From: Spirochaetota bacterium
GTDB taxonomy: Bacteria; Spirochaetota; Brevinematia; DTOW01
Length of the DNA stretch: 8,138 nucleotides
Assembly: GCA_028276145.1 (NCBI GenBank)
Contig: JAPYWX010000063.1
Coordinates: forward strand, 1 to 8,138
Direction: 5' to 3'
Shown: piece by piece, positions 1 to 6,232 of the stretch
How the letters are laid out: each line of letters begins with the position of its first letter
Numbering within the stretch: the first letter of the stretch is position 1
Program-made: the position numbers and the translations under genes
Notes under the pieces: generated by a model
Told to the model about the DNA's origin: nothing
Seen by the model: the letters and a program-made list of their open reading frames with translations, nothing else
Database searches by the model: none

Positions 1-762
1 TGCAACAACTGTTGCAGTATCAGCATCTATCTTGTCGTTGATAGTAACAGTTAATCCTAACTTTGACAAAGTATCAATTACAACCGAAGCTTTAACATTC
101 ATCTTCTTAGCGAGGTCACCAACCGTTATAGTTTCAAATATCTCTATTTCACTAGGTACAGCGAATGTTTCCTCTTTCTTCTTTCTGATGAACGCAGCAT
201 CCAACTTAGATACAAATTCTTCCTCACCCTCTACAATTTCTGGTTCCTTAAAAGATTCTTTTATGGAAGTCTTCTTAGGAGGAGTAATAGGAACAGCTCT
301 CGGTGGTTTTGGACCTCCTGAAGGCTTTGGCGCAGGCTTAGCAAACCTATCACCAATTCTAAAACCTCTCTGACCCTGTTGACCACCTTCCTTTTTTCTA
401 AATCTATCCCTATACTGAGTAGTAGCTCCCTGCTCTCTCTGAGACTTTGTCCCACCTTCCCTATTAAATGGTGTACCTTCTCCTTTCTCCTTACTACCTT
501 TATGATAAGAAGGTTTATATCTTCTTTCCTCTCTATATTTATCAAACCTTTTTTCGTAAGGTCTCTCTTTCCTAAACTCCTGTACTTCCCTTCTTTCTTG
601 TGAAACAGGTTCAGTTTGTTTGGGCTGCTCCTGCAGAGTAGGCTCAGGAACAGAAGGCAAAGGTGTTTCACTTTTATTTATCTCTTCACCTACTTCTTGC
701 TTAGAAGCTACTTCATCAGGCTTCTTTTTTATTTTTATTTTTATTTTCTTCTTCTCATCCAT
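1..762 (-). CDS. infB: Translation initiation factor IF-2, N-terminal part (runs off the window)
   Basis: The first 254 codons of IF-2, the GTPase that brings initiator tRNA to the 30S subunit, are present; the G domain and C-terminal domains lie beyond base 1. The protein starts MDEKKKIKIKIKKK, followed by a long charged, low-complexity and probably disordered stretch (about residues 15-200, rich in K, R, E, Q, G, P). Residues about 205-254 form a recognisable IF2_N domain (ITVGDLAKKMNVKASVVI, ending DADTATVVA). Variable basic N-termini before IF2_N are normal for the family. The ATG at 762 is 8 bases past the nusA stop, and GAGGAGTAAAGGGACTT just upstream supplies a Shine-Dalgarno that partly lies in the end of nusA, so translation is probably coupled. 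The gene has no stop in the window. Confidence 0.93.
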   Translation of the reverse strand, partial: MDEKKKIKIKIKKKPDEVASKQEVGEEINKSETPLPSVPEPTLQEQPKQTEPVSQERREVQEFRKERPYEKRFDKYREERRYKPSYHKGSKEKGEGTPFNREGGTKSQREQGATTQYRDRFRKKEGGQQGQRGFRIGDRFAKPAPKPSGGPKPPRAVPITPPKKTSIKESFKEPEIVEGEEEFVSKLDAAFIRKKKEETFAVPSEIEIFETITVGDLAKKMNVKASVVIDTLSKLGLTVTINDKIDADTATVVA

Positions 763-770
763 AAGTCCCT

Positions 771-2096
771 TTACTCCTCAACCTCTATTTCAATATATTC
801 ATTTATAACTCCATTGATATGAGCAATTTCGCTAGGTGTAAAGCCCAAATCCTTAAGGTTATCTAAGTTCTCTATTAGAGAACCTATCGTCTTCAAACCT
901 TTCTCCTTCATTTTATTAAGTATAACCCTATCGAACGGTAGATAATCAACATAAGTATTTTCATTTATCATATCTTCTTCTATCTCTATTGGAGGCTCAC
1001 CGGTGCTCTCTTTCTCAACATCAATGGAAATAACTTTAACACTCTTACCTATCATCTTTTCAAAAAGAGTGATATTTATTAGCTTCTTACCTACAACCCT
1101 AGAAAGGTACGAATCATACACCTTGAGTATTACCTCATTACCCCTATCTTCAACTGAATGAATAGCGTCCCTACCGAAAACATTTCTGGCAAACTCAACT
1201 ATGTCATCACTCCAAAGAACAACATCTATTTTCTCGCCGCTAACCTCTCTAGAAACAAAAGCAATTCTACTACCACCAACTCCAATACAAGCACCAACAG
1301 GGTCAACATCCTGATACTTTGAAGCAACAGCAACCTTTGACCTCTCACCTGCAATCCTACCAACTGCCACAACTTGAACTATACCTTTAGAAACTTCAGG
1401 AATGTTTTGCTCAAACAACTTTTTAATAAACTCCGGTGTAGTCCTTGAAAGTAGAAGTTTAGATTCTCTTTGCCTCTTCTTCTTGACTTTAGTATCTTCC
1501 TTTTCCTCATCAGAGGAGGGGGATATTATATCAATAAGCACTGCCTTTATAGTGTCACCTACCGAAAAAATTCTATGGTCCTCAGGCATTTGATGCTCAT
1601 AAGGAAGAATCCCATCAACCTTGATATTCCCTAAATCAATAATCACTTCTATGTTTTTACCTCTTATATTGGTAATCTTGGCTGTAATAATCTCACCTAT
1701 CTTGTTTCTAAATATAGAGTTGACTTTATCTCTTTCTATTTCTGTCTTCTGCTTAAAAATGCTAGACTTTATAGCCTCAAGGGCACCTCTACTGAACTTA
1801 GAAATATCTATAGGCACACTTATCTGATCCCCAACCCCAACATCCTTAGAGTATTTCTTAGCCTCATCAAGAGAAATCTCTAAAACAGGATTTCTAACCT
1901 TATCAACAACTTTCTTGATAGCAAAAACTTCCAATTTCTGCGAATTCTCATCAAGCTTAACAGAAACATTATCATACTCCTCACCAAACTCTTTTTTATA
2001 TCCCTCTACAAGAGCATTCTCTAGCATCTTTGTAACTATTTCCTCTGGCAATTCCAACATCCTAGAAACCTCTTTTATACTCCCAAGAACACTCAT
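771..2096 (-). CDS. nusA: Transcription termination/antitermination factor NusA
   Basis: NusA binds RNA polymerase and nascent RNA and controls pausing, termination and antitermination. The 441-residue protein has the family order: N-terminal polymerase-binding domain (about 1-130), S1 domain (about 134-220), KH1 (about 240-310) and KH2 (about 315-365), then an acidic linker and a C-terminal helical repeat (about 385-437, including LKTIGSLIENLDNLKDLGFT). The strongest signature is KVAVASKYQDVDPVGACIG at 254-272, followed by GSRI and GEKIDVV. Two oddities: a charged insertion (about 193-213, SSDEEKEDTKVKKKRQRES) splits the end of the S1 domain, and the KH2 loop that usually reads GxxG is GKKL here (336-339). 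The start is supported by the GGGGAGAGGG Shine-Dalgarno and by the ATGA overlap with the rimP stop, which implies coupled translation. Confidence 0.95.
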   Translation of the reverse strand: MSVLGSIKEVSRMLELPEEIVTKMLENALVEGYKKEFGEEYDNVSVKLDENSQKLEVFAIKKVVDKVRNPVLEISLDEAKKYSKDVGVGDQISVPIDISKFSRGALEAIKSSIFKQKTEIERDKVNSIFRNKIGEIITAKITNIRGKNIEVIIDLGNIKVDGILPYEHQMPEDHRIFSVGDTIKAVLIDIISPSSDEEKEDTKVKKKRQRESKLLLSRTTPEFIKKLFEQNIPEVSKGIVQVVAVGRIAGERSKVAVASKYQDVDPVGACIGVGGSRIAFVSREVSGEKIDVVLWSDDIVEFARNVFGRDAIHSVEDRGNEVILKVYDSYLSRVVGKKLINITLFEKMIGKSVKVISIDVEKESTGEPPIEIEEDMINENTYVDYLPFDRVILNKMKEKGLKTIGSLIENLDNLKDLGFTPSEIAHINGVINEYIEIEVEE

Positions 2097-2641
2097 AAAT
2101 TACCCTCTCCCCTAAAATGTCTATCAAAATCAAAATACAACTTTGCTTTCTCTATATCACTGAAATCTATCCAGACTTCCTTACCATCAAGGTCAAACTT
2201 TACAACATCCCCCTCAACCCCAATTATACGCATAACATTATGTGACGAAGGCAAACCATAAATCTCAAAATTCCTTACATTTACCTCTACTTCTTTACCG
2301 GAAAAAATCTCAAAATCTCTAAGCTCCTTCAGTTCTCTATCCAAACCTGGAGAGCTAACAAGCAATGTATAACTAATAGGTATAGGGTCCTCCACATCAA
2401 ATAACCTAGAAAGAACATTTGATACTTTCTCACAATCCCTTGTCGATATACTCCTGTCCTTAAGATATATCTCAACTTCTACAAGAACCTTCTTACCTTT
2501 TTTTATAGAAAAGCTCACTAAGTCATACCCCATGTTCTTAACCGCTGTCAAGACCTTATCCTTCATCCTACTATAAACCTCATCAACATCGAAATCAACC
2601 CTTATGTCTTCCTTTCTTTCATTCCTTTTAGTTTTTCCCAT
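2093..2641 (-). CDS. rimP: Ribosome maturation factor RimP
   Basis: RimP assists maturation of the 30S subunit. The 182-residue product shows the alpha/beta N-terminal domain (about 20-100: MKDKVLTAVKNMGYDLVSFS, then VSSPGLDREL at 95-104, the most conserved family motif) and a C-terminal SH3-like domain (about 112-175, with VWIDFSDIEKAKLYF). It leads the rimP-nusA-infB operon, an arrangement conserved in many bacteria, and its TGA overlaps the nusA ATG. The N-terminus is about 15-20 residues longer than I recall for typical family members and very basic (MGKTKRNERK). The chosen ATG lies only 9 bases after a consensus -10 box and has no clear Shine-Dalgarno, so a near-leaderless transcript is likely; a downstream start cannot be excluded. 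Confidence 0.92.
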   Translation of the reverse strand: MGKTKRNERKEDIRVDFDVDEVYSRMKDKVLTAVKNMGYDLVSFSIKKGKKVLVEVEIYLKDRSISTRDCEKVSNVLSRLFDVEDPIPISYTLLVSSPGLDRELKELRDFEIFSGKEVEVNVRNFEIYGLPSSHNVMRIIGVEGDVVKFDLDGKEVWIDFSDIEKAKLYFDFDRHFRGEGNL

Positions 2642-2650
2642 TCTTCATAA

Positions 2651-2680
2651 ATTATACACCATACAACACAATATATTCAA
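2651..2680 (-). promoter_or_regulatory. Sigma70-type promoter of the rimP-nusA-infB operon
   Basis: On the minus strand TTGAAT (2680-2675, 4/6 match to TTGACA) and a perfect TATAAT (2656-2651) are separated by 18 bases. Initiation would be expected near 2642-2646, only a few bases before the rimP ATG at 2641. Its geometry is the same as that of the mutL promoter. Confidence 0.75.
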
Positions 2681-2707
2681 AAAGAAAGGATTGCGTTGAA
2701 AGATTCA

Positions 2708-2743
2708 CAGGTTAAACCTGTTGCAGGTTTAGCCTGCTTTTTT
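2708..2743 (+). terminator. Hairpin followed by a T-run, plus-strand orientation
   Basis: The arms at 2708-2720 and 2724-2736 pair over 13 positions (one G-T wobble) around a TTG loop, and six T follow at 2738-2743. It looks like an intrinsic terminator for plus-strand transcription, yet no plus-strand gene ends here. On the minus strand no T-run follows the hairpin. It may block antisense transcription, or be one more member of the palindrome-rich repeats around it. Confidence 0.5.
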
Positions 2744-2750
2744 AAAAAAA

Positions 2751-2774
2751 AGTGCTATTGAGTCCCCACCCACC
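2751..2774 (+). repeat. Intergenic repeat module, copy 1
   Basis: The element begins AGTGCTATTGAG and continues into TCCCCACCCACC. It matches the copy at 6305-6329 (AGTGCTATGAAG, then CCCAC and CACC), and a longer interrupted version lies at 2891-2935. The minus strand carries GG-GGG-GGGG runs, a weaker relative of the G-quadruplex motif at 2921-2935. Confidence 0.6.
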
Positions 2775-2781
2775 AAATTAT

Positions 2782-2806
2782 TTAAGGGATGCTTCGCATC
2801 CCTTAA
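2782..2806. repeat. Perfect 11-bp stem-loop with TTC apex
   Basis: TTAAGGGATGC (2782-2792) and GCATCCCTTAA (2796-2806) are perfect inverted repeats around TTC. No T-run follows on either strand, so a standard intrinsic terminator is not supported. The apex GCTTCGC is shared with the stem-loops at 2944-2968 and 2986-3000. Confidence 0.75.
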
Positions 2807-2855
2807 CCCTTAATAAGGAAGAACTAATCAGTACAAGTGTTATTAAGCAGTGTCT

Positions 2856-2906
2856 AAAGCACTTAAGTGCTTTAAGCACTTAATTAAAAATGTGCTATTA
2901 AGCACA
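2856..2906. repeat. Cluster of GTGC/GCAC palindromes
   Basis: An 18-bp perfect palindrome AAAGCACTTAAGTGCTTT (2856-2873) overlaps AAGTGCTT-T-AAGCACTT (2865-2881), and TGTGCT-ATTA-AGCACA follows at 2891-2906. The core GTGCTTTAAGCAC at 2867-2879 is identical to the unit of the tandem array at 6233-6293. Confidence 0.8.
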
Positions 2907-2920
2907 TTATTTTAAGTAGT

Positions 2921-2935
2921 CCCACCCGCCCACCC
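2921..2935 (-). other. G-quadruplex motif (four G3 runs, 1-nt loops)
   Basis: The minus strand reads GGGTGGGCGGGTGGG: four runs of exactly three G separated by single bases. This is the pattern known to form very stable parallel quadruplexes. It stands out in strongly AT-rich surroundings. It lies in the interrupted repeat copy at 2891-2935, between the stop of the upstream minus-strand gene and the rimP promoter, and would be in the sense strand of any read-through transcript. Confidence 0.8.
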
Positions 2936-2943
2936 TATTTGAT

Positions 2944-2968
2944 TGTTGGAAAGCTTCGCTTTCCAACA
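2944..2968. repeat. Perfect 11-bp stem-loop with TTC apex
   Basis: TGTTGGAAAGC (2944-2954) pairs with GCTTTCCAACA (2958-2968) around TTC. There is no T-run on either side. The apex matches that of 2782-2806 while the rest of the stem sequence differs, so the arms have co-varied or arisen independently. Confidence 0.75.
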
Positions 2969-2985
2969 CCTTTTACTTATCAATT

Positions 2986-3000
2986 AGAGGCTTCGCCTCT
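2986..3000 (-). terminator. Short stem-loop after the Cache-like gene, possible terminator
   Basis: AGAGGC and GCCTCT form a 6-bp stem around TTC, beginning 14 bases past the stop codon at 3015 on the minus strand. No U-tract follows, so termination is uncertain. The same stem, extended to AGAGAGGC/GCCTCTCT, occurs at 6198-6217 and 6342-6360. Confidence 0.35.
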
Positions 3001-3014
3001 CTACACTCAAGTTT

Positions 3015-4163
3015 TTAAAACCTGAATAAAGAACGATTAGAAGCTTCCTTAGAAACTTCTACGTCAGTTTTAACAAAATTTTCAAAGTACTTCAACGATT
3101 GGTCTGTAGAAATAACAAAAAGGTTGTTTATATCCTTTTTCTCGTTTACACCTTTATAAGGTAGCTGCTTTAGCCCATCTCTAAGCTGTTTGAGTAATAT
3201 TTCCTCTTTCTTACTTACTTTTGTAAGTTCTTCCTTAATCCTTAAGTTCAACCAGATAAGCAAAATCAAGACACCAACAATAATTATTATCCTAAAAGCT
3301 ATATTAATCACCCTAAGAAAGTTAGGTTTGGAATAAATGAATCCGACATAGAACAAGTCCTTATAAGACAAAACCTTGTTATTGAGACTTTCCCTTCCAA
3401 TCTCTAAGCTCCCCTTAAAAGCATTTTCCCTCAGAATGGCAGCATCTGTTCCATTAAGTGAAAAAAGAACATTCGTAGAGTAATAATCAAGAACATACAC
3501 ATCTTTAAAATCCCTAAGCTCACTATTGAAAACTTCCTTGAATAACAACTTACTATCAAGTATAACCAACAATTTACCATCAATAAAATCAACATCTTTC
3601 TTAAGTTCTCTAACTCTAACGAGATATGGTCCAACCAAAACTAATTGTTTTCTATTATTAATAGCGTAGTTAATTACATCTTTGCTTACTTCATTGCCAC
3701 TATAAGCAATCTCAACACCTCTCGATGAATATATACCAATACCGACAAGATAAGCATAATCAAAAGAACTCTTCATTAAATCGTACAAAACTTGGTTCTT
3801 ACCTCCAATTAATGACTGAATGACCCACGATTCAAACAGAGGGTTGTTAACGAAAAGATTTATATCGTTATCAATCTTATCAACAGTAGAATCTAGTCTT
3901 TTTATGATAACCTCAGGCAAAGTACTATACTTATATTGATAACCATCATCAGCCAAGAAGTCAAAAACCAAAGAAAATGGCTTATAAATCTCTGAAAAAA
4001 TATCGTAGGATAGCACAACATCAGAAAAGTCAATAATATAATTTCTCACTTCATCGGGCAAAAACCTCGGCAACTTGTCAGTTCTCGCTAGATACAAAAC
4101 AAGAGCAACCAGAAACAAAACTATTAGCAGGTATTTAACAACTTGATAGATGAAATACTTCAT
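3015..4163 (-). CDS. Uncharacterised two-TM protein with a Cache-like extracytoplasmic domain
   Basis: I do not recognise a named family. The 382-residue protein has an N-terminal membrane segment (about 7-26, YQVVKYLLIVLFLVALVLYL), a region of about 255 residues outside the membrane (about 27-283), a second membrane helix (about 284-306, including RIIIIVGVLILLIWLNL) and a cytoplasmic tail of about 75 charged residues. Within the outer region, YAYLVGIGIYSSRGVEIAYSG (about 137-156) and VDFIDGKLLVILDSKLLF (191-208) resemble the strand pattern of Cache sensor domains of chemoreceptors and sensor kinases. No HAMP, methyl-accepting, kinase or cyclase domain follows, so it has the shape of a receptor without an output module. 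The tail (310-330, KEEEILLKQLRDGLKQL-like) may be helical. The start has no Shine-Dalgarno. It is transcribed toward rimP but separated from it by repeats and a promoter, so it is probably a single-gene unit. Function unknown. Confidence 0.75.
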   Translation of the reverse strand: MKYFIYQVVKYLLIVLFLVALVLYLARTDKLPRFLPDEVRNYIIDFSDVVLSYDIFSEIYKPFSLVFDFLADDGYQYKYSTLPEVIIKRLDSTVDKIDNDINLFVNNPLFESWVIQSLIGGKNQVLYDLMKSSFDYAYLVGIGIYSSRGVEIAYSGNEVSKDVINYAINNRKQLVLVGPYLVRVRELKKDVDFIDGKLLVILDSKLLFKEVFNSELRDFKDVYVLDYYSTNVLFSLNGTDAAILRENAFKGSLEIGRESLNNKVLSYKDLFYVGFIYSKPNFLRVINIAFRIIIIVGVLILLIWLNLRIKEELTKVSKKEEILLKQLRDGLKQLPYKGVNEKKDINNLFVISTDQSLKYFENFVKTDVEVSKEASNRSLFRF

Positions 4164-4292
4164 AAGGCAATAGTATTTTCGGAATAATCAAAATCTCACT
4201 AAAAATATTTTAGCAAAGAACCAAACAATTGTCTAACAAAAATAAGCATCCATTGCCAAAGGTACTTAGCAAAAAACCACTTAACATACATC

Positions 4293-4322
4293 TTGGAATT
4301 CAAAATGTTTAAGTTATATAAT
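4293..4322 (+). promoter_or_regulatory. Sigma70-type promoter of mutL
   Basis: TTGGAA (4293-4298, 4/6 match to TTGACA) and a perfect TATAAT (4317-4322) are 18 bases apart. The predicted start of transcription is near 4328-4330, only 2-4 bases before the ATG at 4332. The -35 overlaps a TTG that could open a longer reading frame, but using that TTG would require a promoter further upstream. Confidence 0.7.
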
Positions 4323-4331
4323 GATACTACC

Positions 4332-6182
4332 ATGTCAAAAATAGTAATTCTACCCGAGGAAGTTTCCAAAAAAATAGCAGCAGGCGAGGTAATAGAATCA
4401 CCTAGTTCCGTTGTGAGAGAACTAATTGACAACTCAATAGATGCAGGAAGCACAAAAATAACCGTAAGTATAATTGAGGGAGGGAAAAAGCTAATAGAAG
4501 TAATTGATGATGGTGAAGGTATGAGCAAAGAAGACTTAGAGAAGTCATACTTGAGGCATGCAACAAGTAAAATAAAATCAGTCGATGACCTATACAGAAT
4601 AACAACAATGGGCTTTAGAGGTGAAGCACTCGCAAGCATAGCCGAAGTATCCGAACTAGAAATAATATCCAGACCCAAAAACCAAATAGAAGGACACAAA
4701 ATAATAGTTAGAGACGGTAAACTCATCCAATCAATACCAACATCATCACCAGAGGGAACTATAGTAAGAGTAAGAGACTTATTCTTTAACCTTCCAGTGA
4801 GAAGAAATTTCCTAAAGTCAGATATAACAGAATACAAGTATATACTTGATGTATTCGTAAAAAAGGCAATAGCCTTTCCAGAAATAACTTTTGAACTCAT
4901 CAAAGACCTAAAAACCGATATTTTATTACCTAAATCAAACTCTCTCTACGAAAGAATAATTTCAATATACCCTGAGATAAAATCACTAAACCACAAAGTA
5001 TACGAAGACCAAGACATGAAAATAGAAATATTCTTTTCCAAACCTTCCGTAACGAGACCAACAAGAAACCTCCAGCAGATCTTCGTAAATAGAAGATTCG
5101 TAGAATCAAAAAGCTTATTAAACGCATTCTCAAAAGCATACGAAAACTATACCTCCAAAGGCTCATATCCCATAGTATTCTGCTTCATCAGAATAAATCC
5201 CTCATTAGTTGATGTCAACATTCACCCAGCAAAAAAAGAAATAAAATTCAAGAACGAAGGCAAAATATACCACCAAATAATAGAACTAATAACCAGCGGC
5301 TTAAAAGAAACAGACCAAGTAGTAGAAATAAACGAATCCGAACTAACATTAAACCCTATAGAAAAAAGCATAAAAAAATCTATCGAAACATTCCTACAAA
5401 GTAAAGCTAACAATACAATACACCAACAAGAAATTTACAAAACTTTCTTAGAAACATCTAAACCCCAAGAAGAACAACCAAAATTCTTATCAAACTACAA
5501 AAAATTGGAAGAAGCAAACCTCATAGAATCAAACTACCTAAACAAAACCCAAAGTCCCCCAGTTCAATTTGTTCAAAACGAAGAGCAAGAAAAAACAGAG
5601 CTTAAAAAATACAAATTCATAGGTTCCATATTCAACACATACCTAATATTTGAGGTAGAAGGTGAAGATAAAATACTACTGATTGACCAGCACGCTCTAC
5701 ACGAAAAAATAATTTACTCCCAGAAATACAAAGAACTAACAACAAGAGGATACATAACAAAGCAAAACTTACTCATGCCGCACAAATTCAAAATATCAAA
5801 AGACTACTTAGAGATGATAAAGGAAAACTTAGAAACATTCAACAAACTCGGCTTTTCAATAAAAATTGATGAAGACAACATTGAAGTAACATCCATACCC
5901 TCATTTTTCAACATAGGAATAGACATTGAGAGTGGAATAATAGAAATATGCGAAAAAATAAAAGAAGAAAAATCATCAAATTTAGAGACTGTATTAGAAA
6001 AACTAGCTTCCATAGCCTGTAAAAGCGCAGTAAAAGGCAATACATCAATGACTCCTTTTGAAGCTTACAAATTGCTAGAAGAAGCACTAAGAGAAGAATA
6101 CAGATATACTTGTCCACATGGAAGACCAACAATGCTATACATTGAAAAGAACACCCTTGAATCTCTGTTCATGAGAAGATAA
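4332..6182 (+). CDS. mutL: DNA mismatch repair protein MutL (endonuclease type)
   Basis: MutL couples MutS mismatch recognition to strand processing. The 616-residue protein has the GHKL ATPase domain with all main motifs: ELIDNSIDAG (catalytic E30, Mg-binding N34), DDGEGM (59-64), HATSK (76-80), GFRGEALASI (94-103) and NIHPAKKEIKF (296-306). A variable linker (about 307-425) leads to the C-terminal dimerisation/nuclease domain with DQHALHEKIIYS (452-463), ACKSAV (562-567) and CPHGRP (594-599), typical of MutL nicking endonucleases in bacteria lacking MutH. The DQHA(X)2E(X)4E motif ends in S rather than E. I chose the ATG at 4332 because MSKIVILPEEVSKKIAAGEV is the usual N-terminus; the frame extends upstream to a TTG at 4293, which would add 13 atypical residues. 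No Shine-Dalgarno is visible. mutS is not in the window. The gene converges with the McsB-like gene. Confidence 0.96.
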   Translation: MSKIVILPEEVSKKIAAGEVIESPSSVVRELIDNSIDAGSTKITVSIIEGGKKLIEVIDDGEGMSKEDLEKSYLRHATSKIKSVDDLYRITTMGFRGEALASIAEVSELEIISRPKNQIEGHKIIVRDGKLIQSIPTSSPEGTIVRVRDLFFNLPVRRNFLKSDITEYKYILDVFVKKAIAFPEITFELIKDLKTDILLPKSNSLYERIISIYPEIKSLNHKVYEDQDMKIEIFFSKPSVTRPTRNLQQIFVNRRFVESKSLLNAFSKAYENYTSKGSYPIVFCFIRINPSLVDVNIHPAKKEIKFKNEGKIYHQIIELITSGLKETDQVVEINESELTLNPIEKSIKKSIETFLQSKANNTIHQQEIYKTFLETSKPQEEQPKFLSNYKKLEEANLIESNYLNKTQSPPVQFVQNEEQEKTELKKYKFIGSIFNTYLIFEVEGEDKILLIDQHALHEKIIYSQKYKELTTRGYITKQNLLMPHKFKISKDYLEMIKENLETFNKLGFSIKIDEDNIEVTSIPSFFNIGIDIESGIIEICEKIKEEKSSNLETVLEKLASIACKSAVKGNTSMTPFEAYKLLEEALREEYRYTCPHGRPTMLYIEKNTLESLFMRR

Positions 6183-6197
6183 ATTTTATTTTTTTAC

Positions 6198-6217
6198 AGA
6201 GAGGCTATCGCCTCTCT
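6198..6217 (+). terminator. Stem-loop after mutL, possible terminator
   Basis: AGAGAGGC and GCCTCTCT form an 8-bp perfect stem around TATC, 15 bases after the mutL stop. The T-rich tract lies before rather than after the hairpin, so it is not a canonical intrinsic terminator. The same stem occurs at 6342-6360 and, shorter, at 2986-3000. Confidence 0.4.
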
Positions 6218-6232
6218 TATCCCAAAAGAATA

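Larger units (their letters stand above)
2744..3014. other. Non-coding, palindrome-rich intergenic region
   Basis: I find no credible gene or structured RNA here. The 271 bases between the Cache-like gene and the hairpin upstream of rimP hold several short palindromes, two copies of a shared AGTGCTAT/CCCAC module, and a minus-strand G-quadruplex motif, listed separately. The content strongly resembles that of 6198-6360, which indicates a repeat family rather than gene-specific regulation. Confidence 0.8.

Noticed and set aside
261..671. Minus-strand open frame of 136 codons inside infB
   Set aside because: It is out of frame with infB, which is identified by its IF2_N domain and its Shine-Dalgarno; its composition (R, L, K rich) is that of a shadow frame.
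726..756. TTTTTA repeat at the infB start as a phase-variation tract
   Set aside because: Only about three short, imperfect units encoding KIKIKIK; lysine-rich IF-2 N-termini in an AT-rich genome explain it.
2631..2648. Six-codon ORF (MKNGKN) overlapping the rimP start in another frame, as a possible regulatory leader peptide
   Set aside because: Its ATG lies at or before the expected transcription start, so it is probably not transcribed completely; too short to support.
2744..3014. Riboswitch or leader RNA for the rimP operon
   Set aside because: The operon promoter lies downstream of these hairpins (2651-2680), so they are not in its leader, and their sequence is shared with an unrelated gap.
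4293..4331. TTG or internal ATG (4305) as the mutL start
   Set aside because: The extra residues do not match the family N-terminus, and these codons lie inside the promoter that best explains mutL expression.
4199..4903. Long minus-strand frame of 234 codons opposite the mutL ATPase domain
   Set aside because: mutL on the plus strand is certain from its motifs. The antisense product is a Ser/Leu/Ile-rich shadow with no recognisable domain or ribosome binding site.
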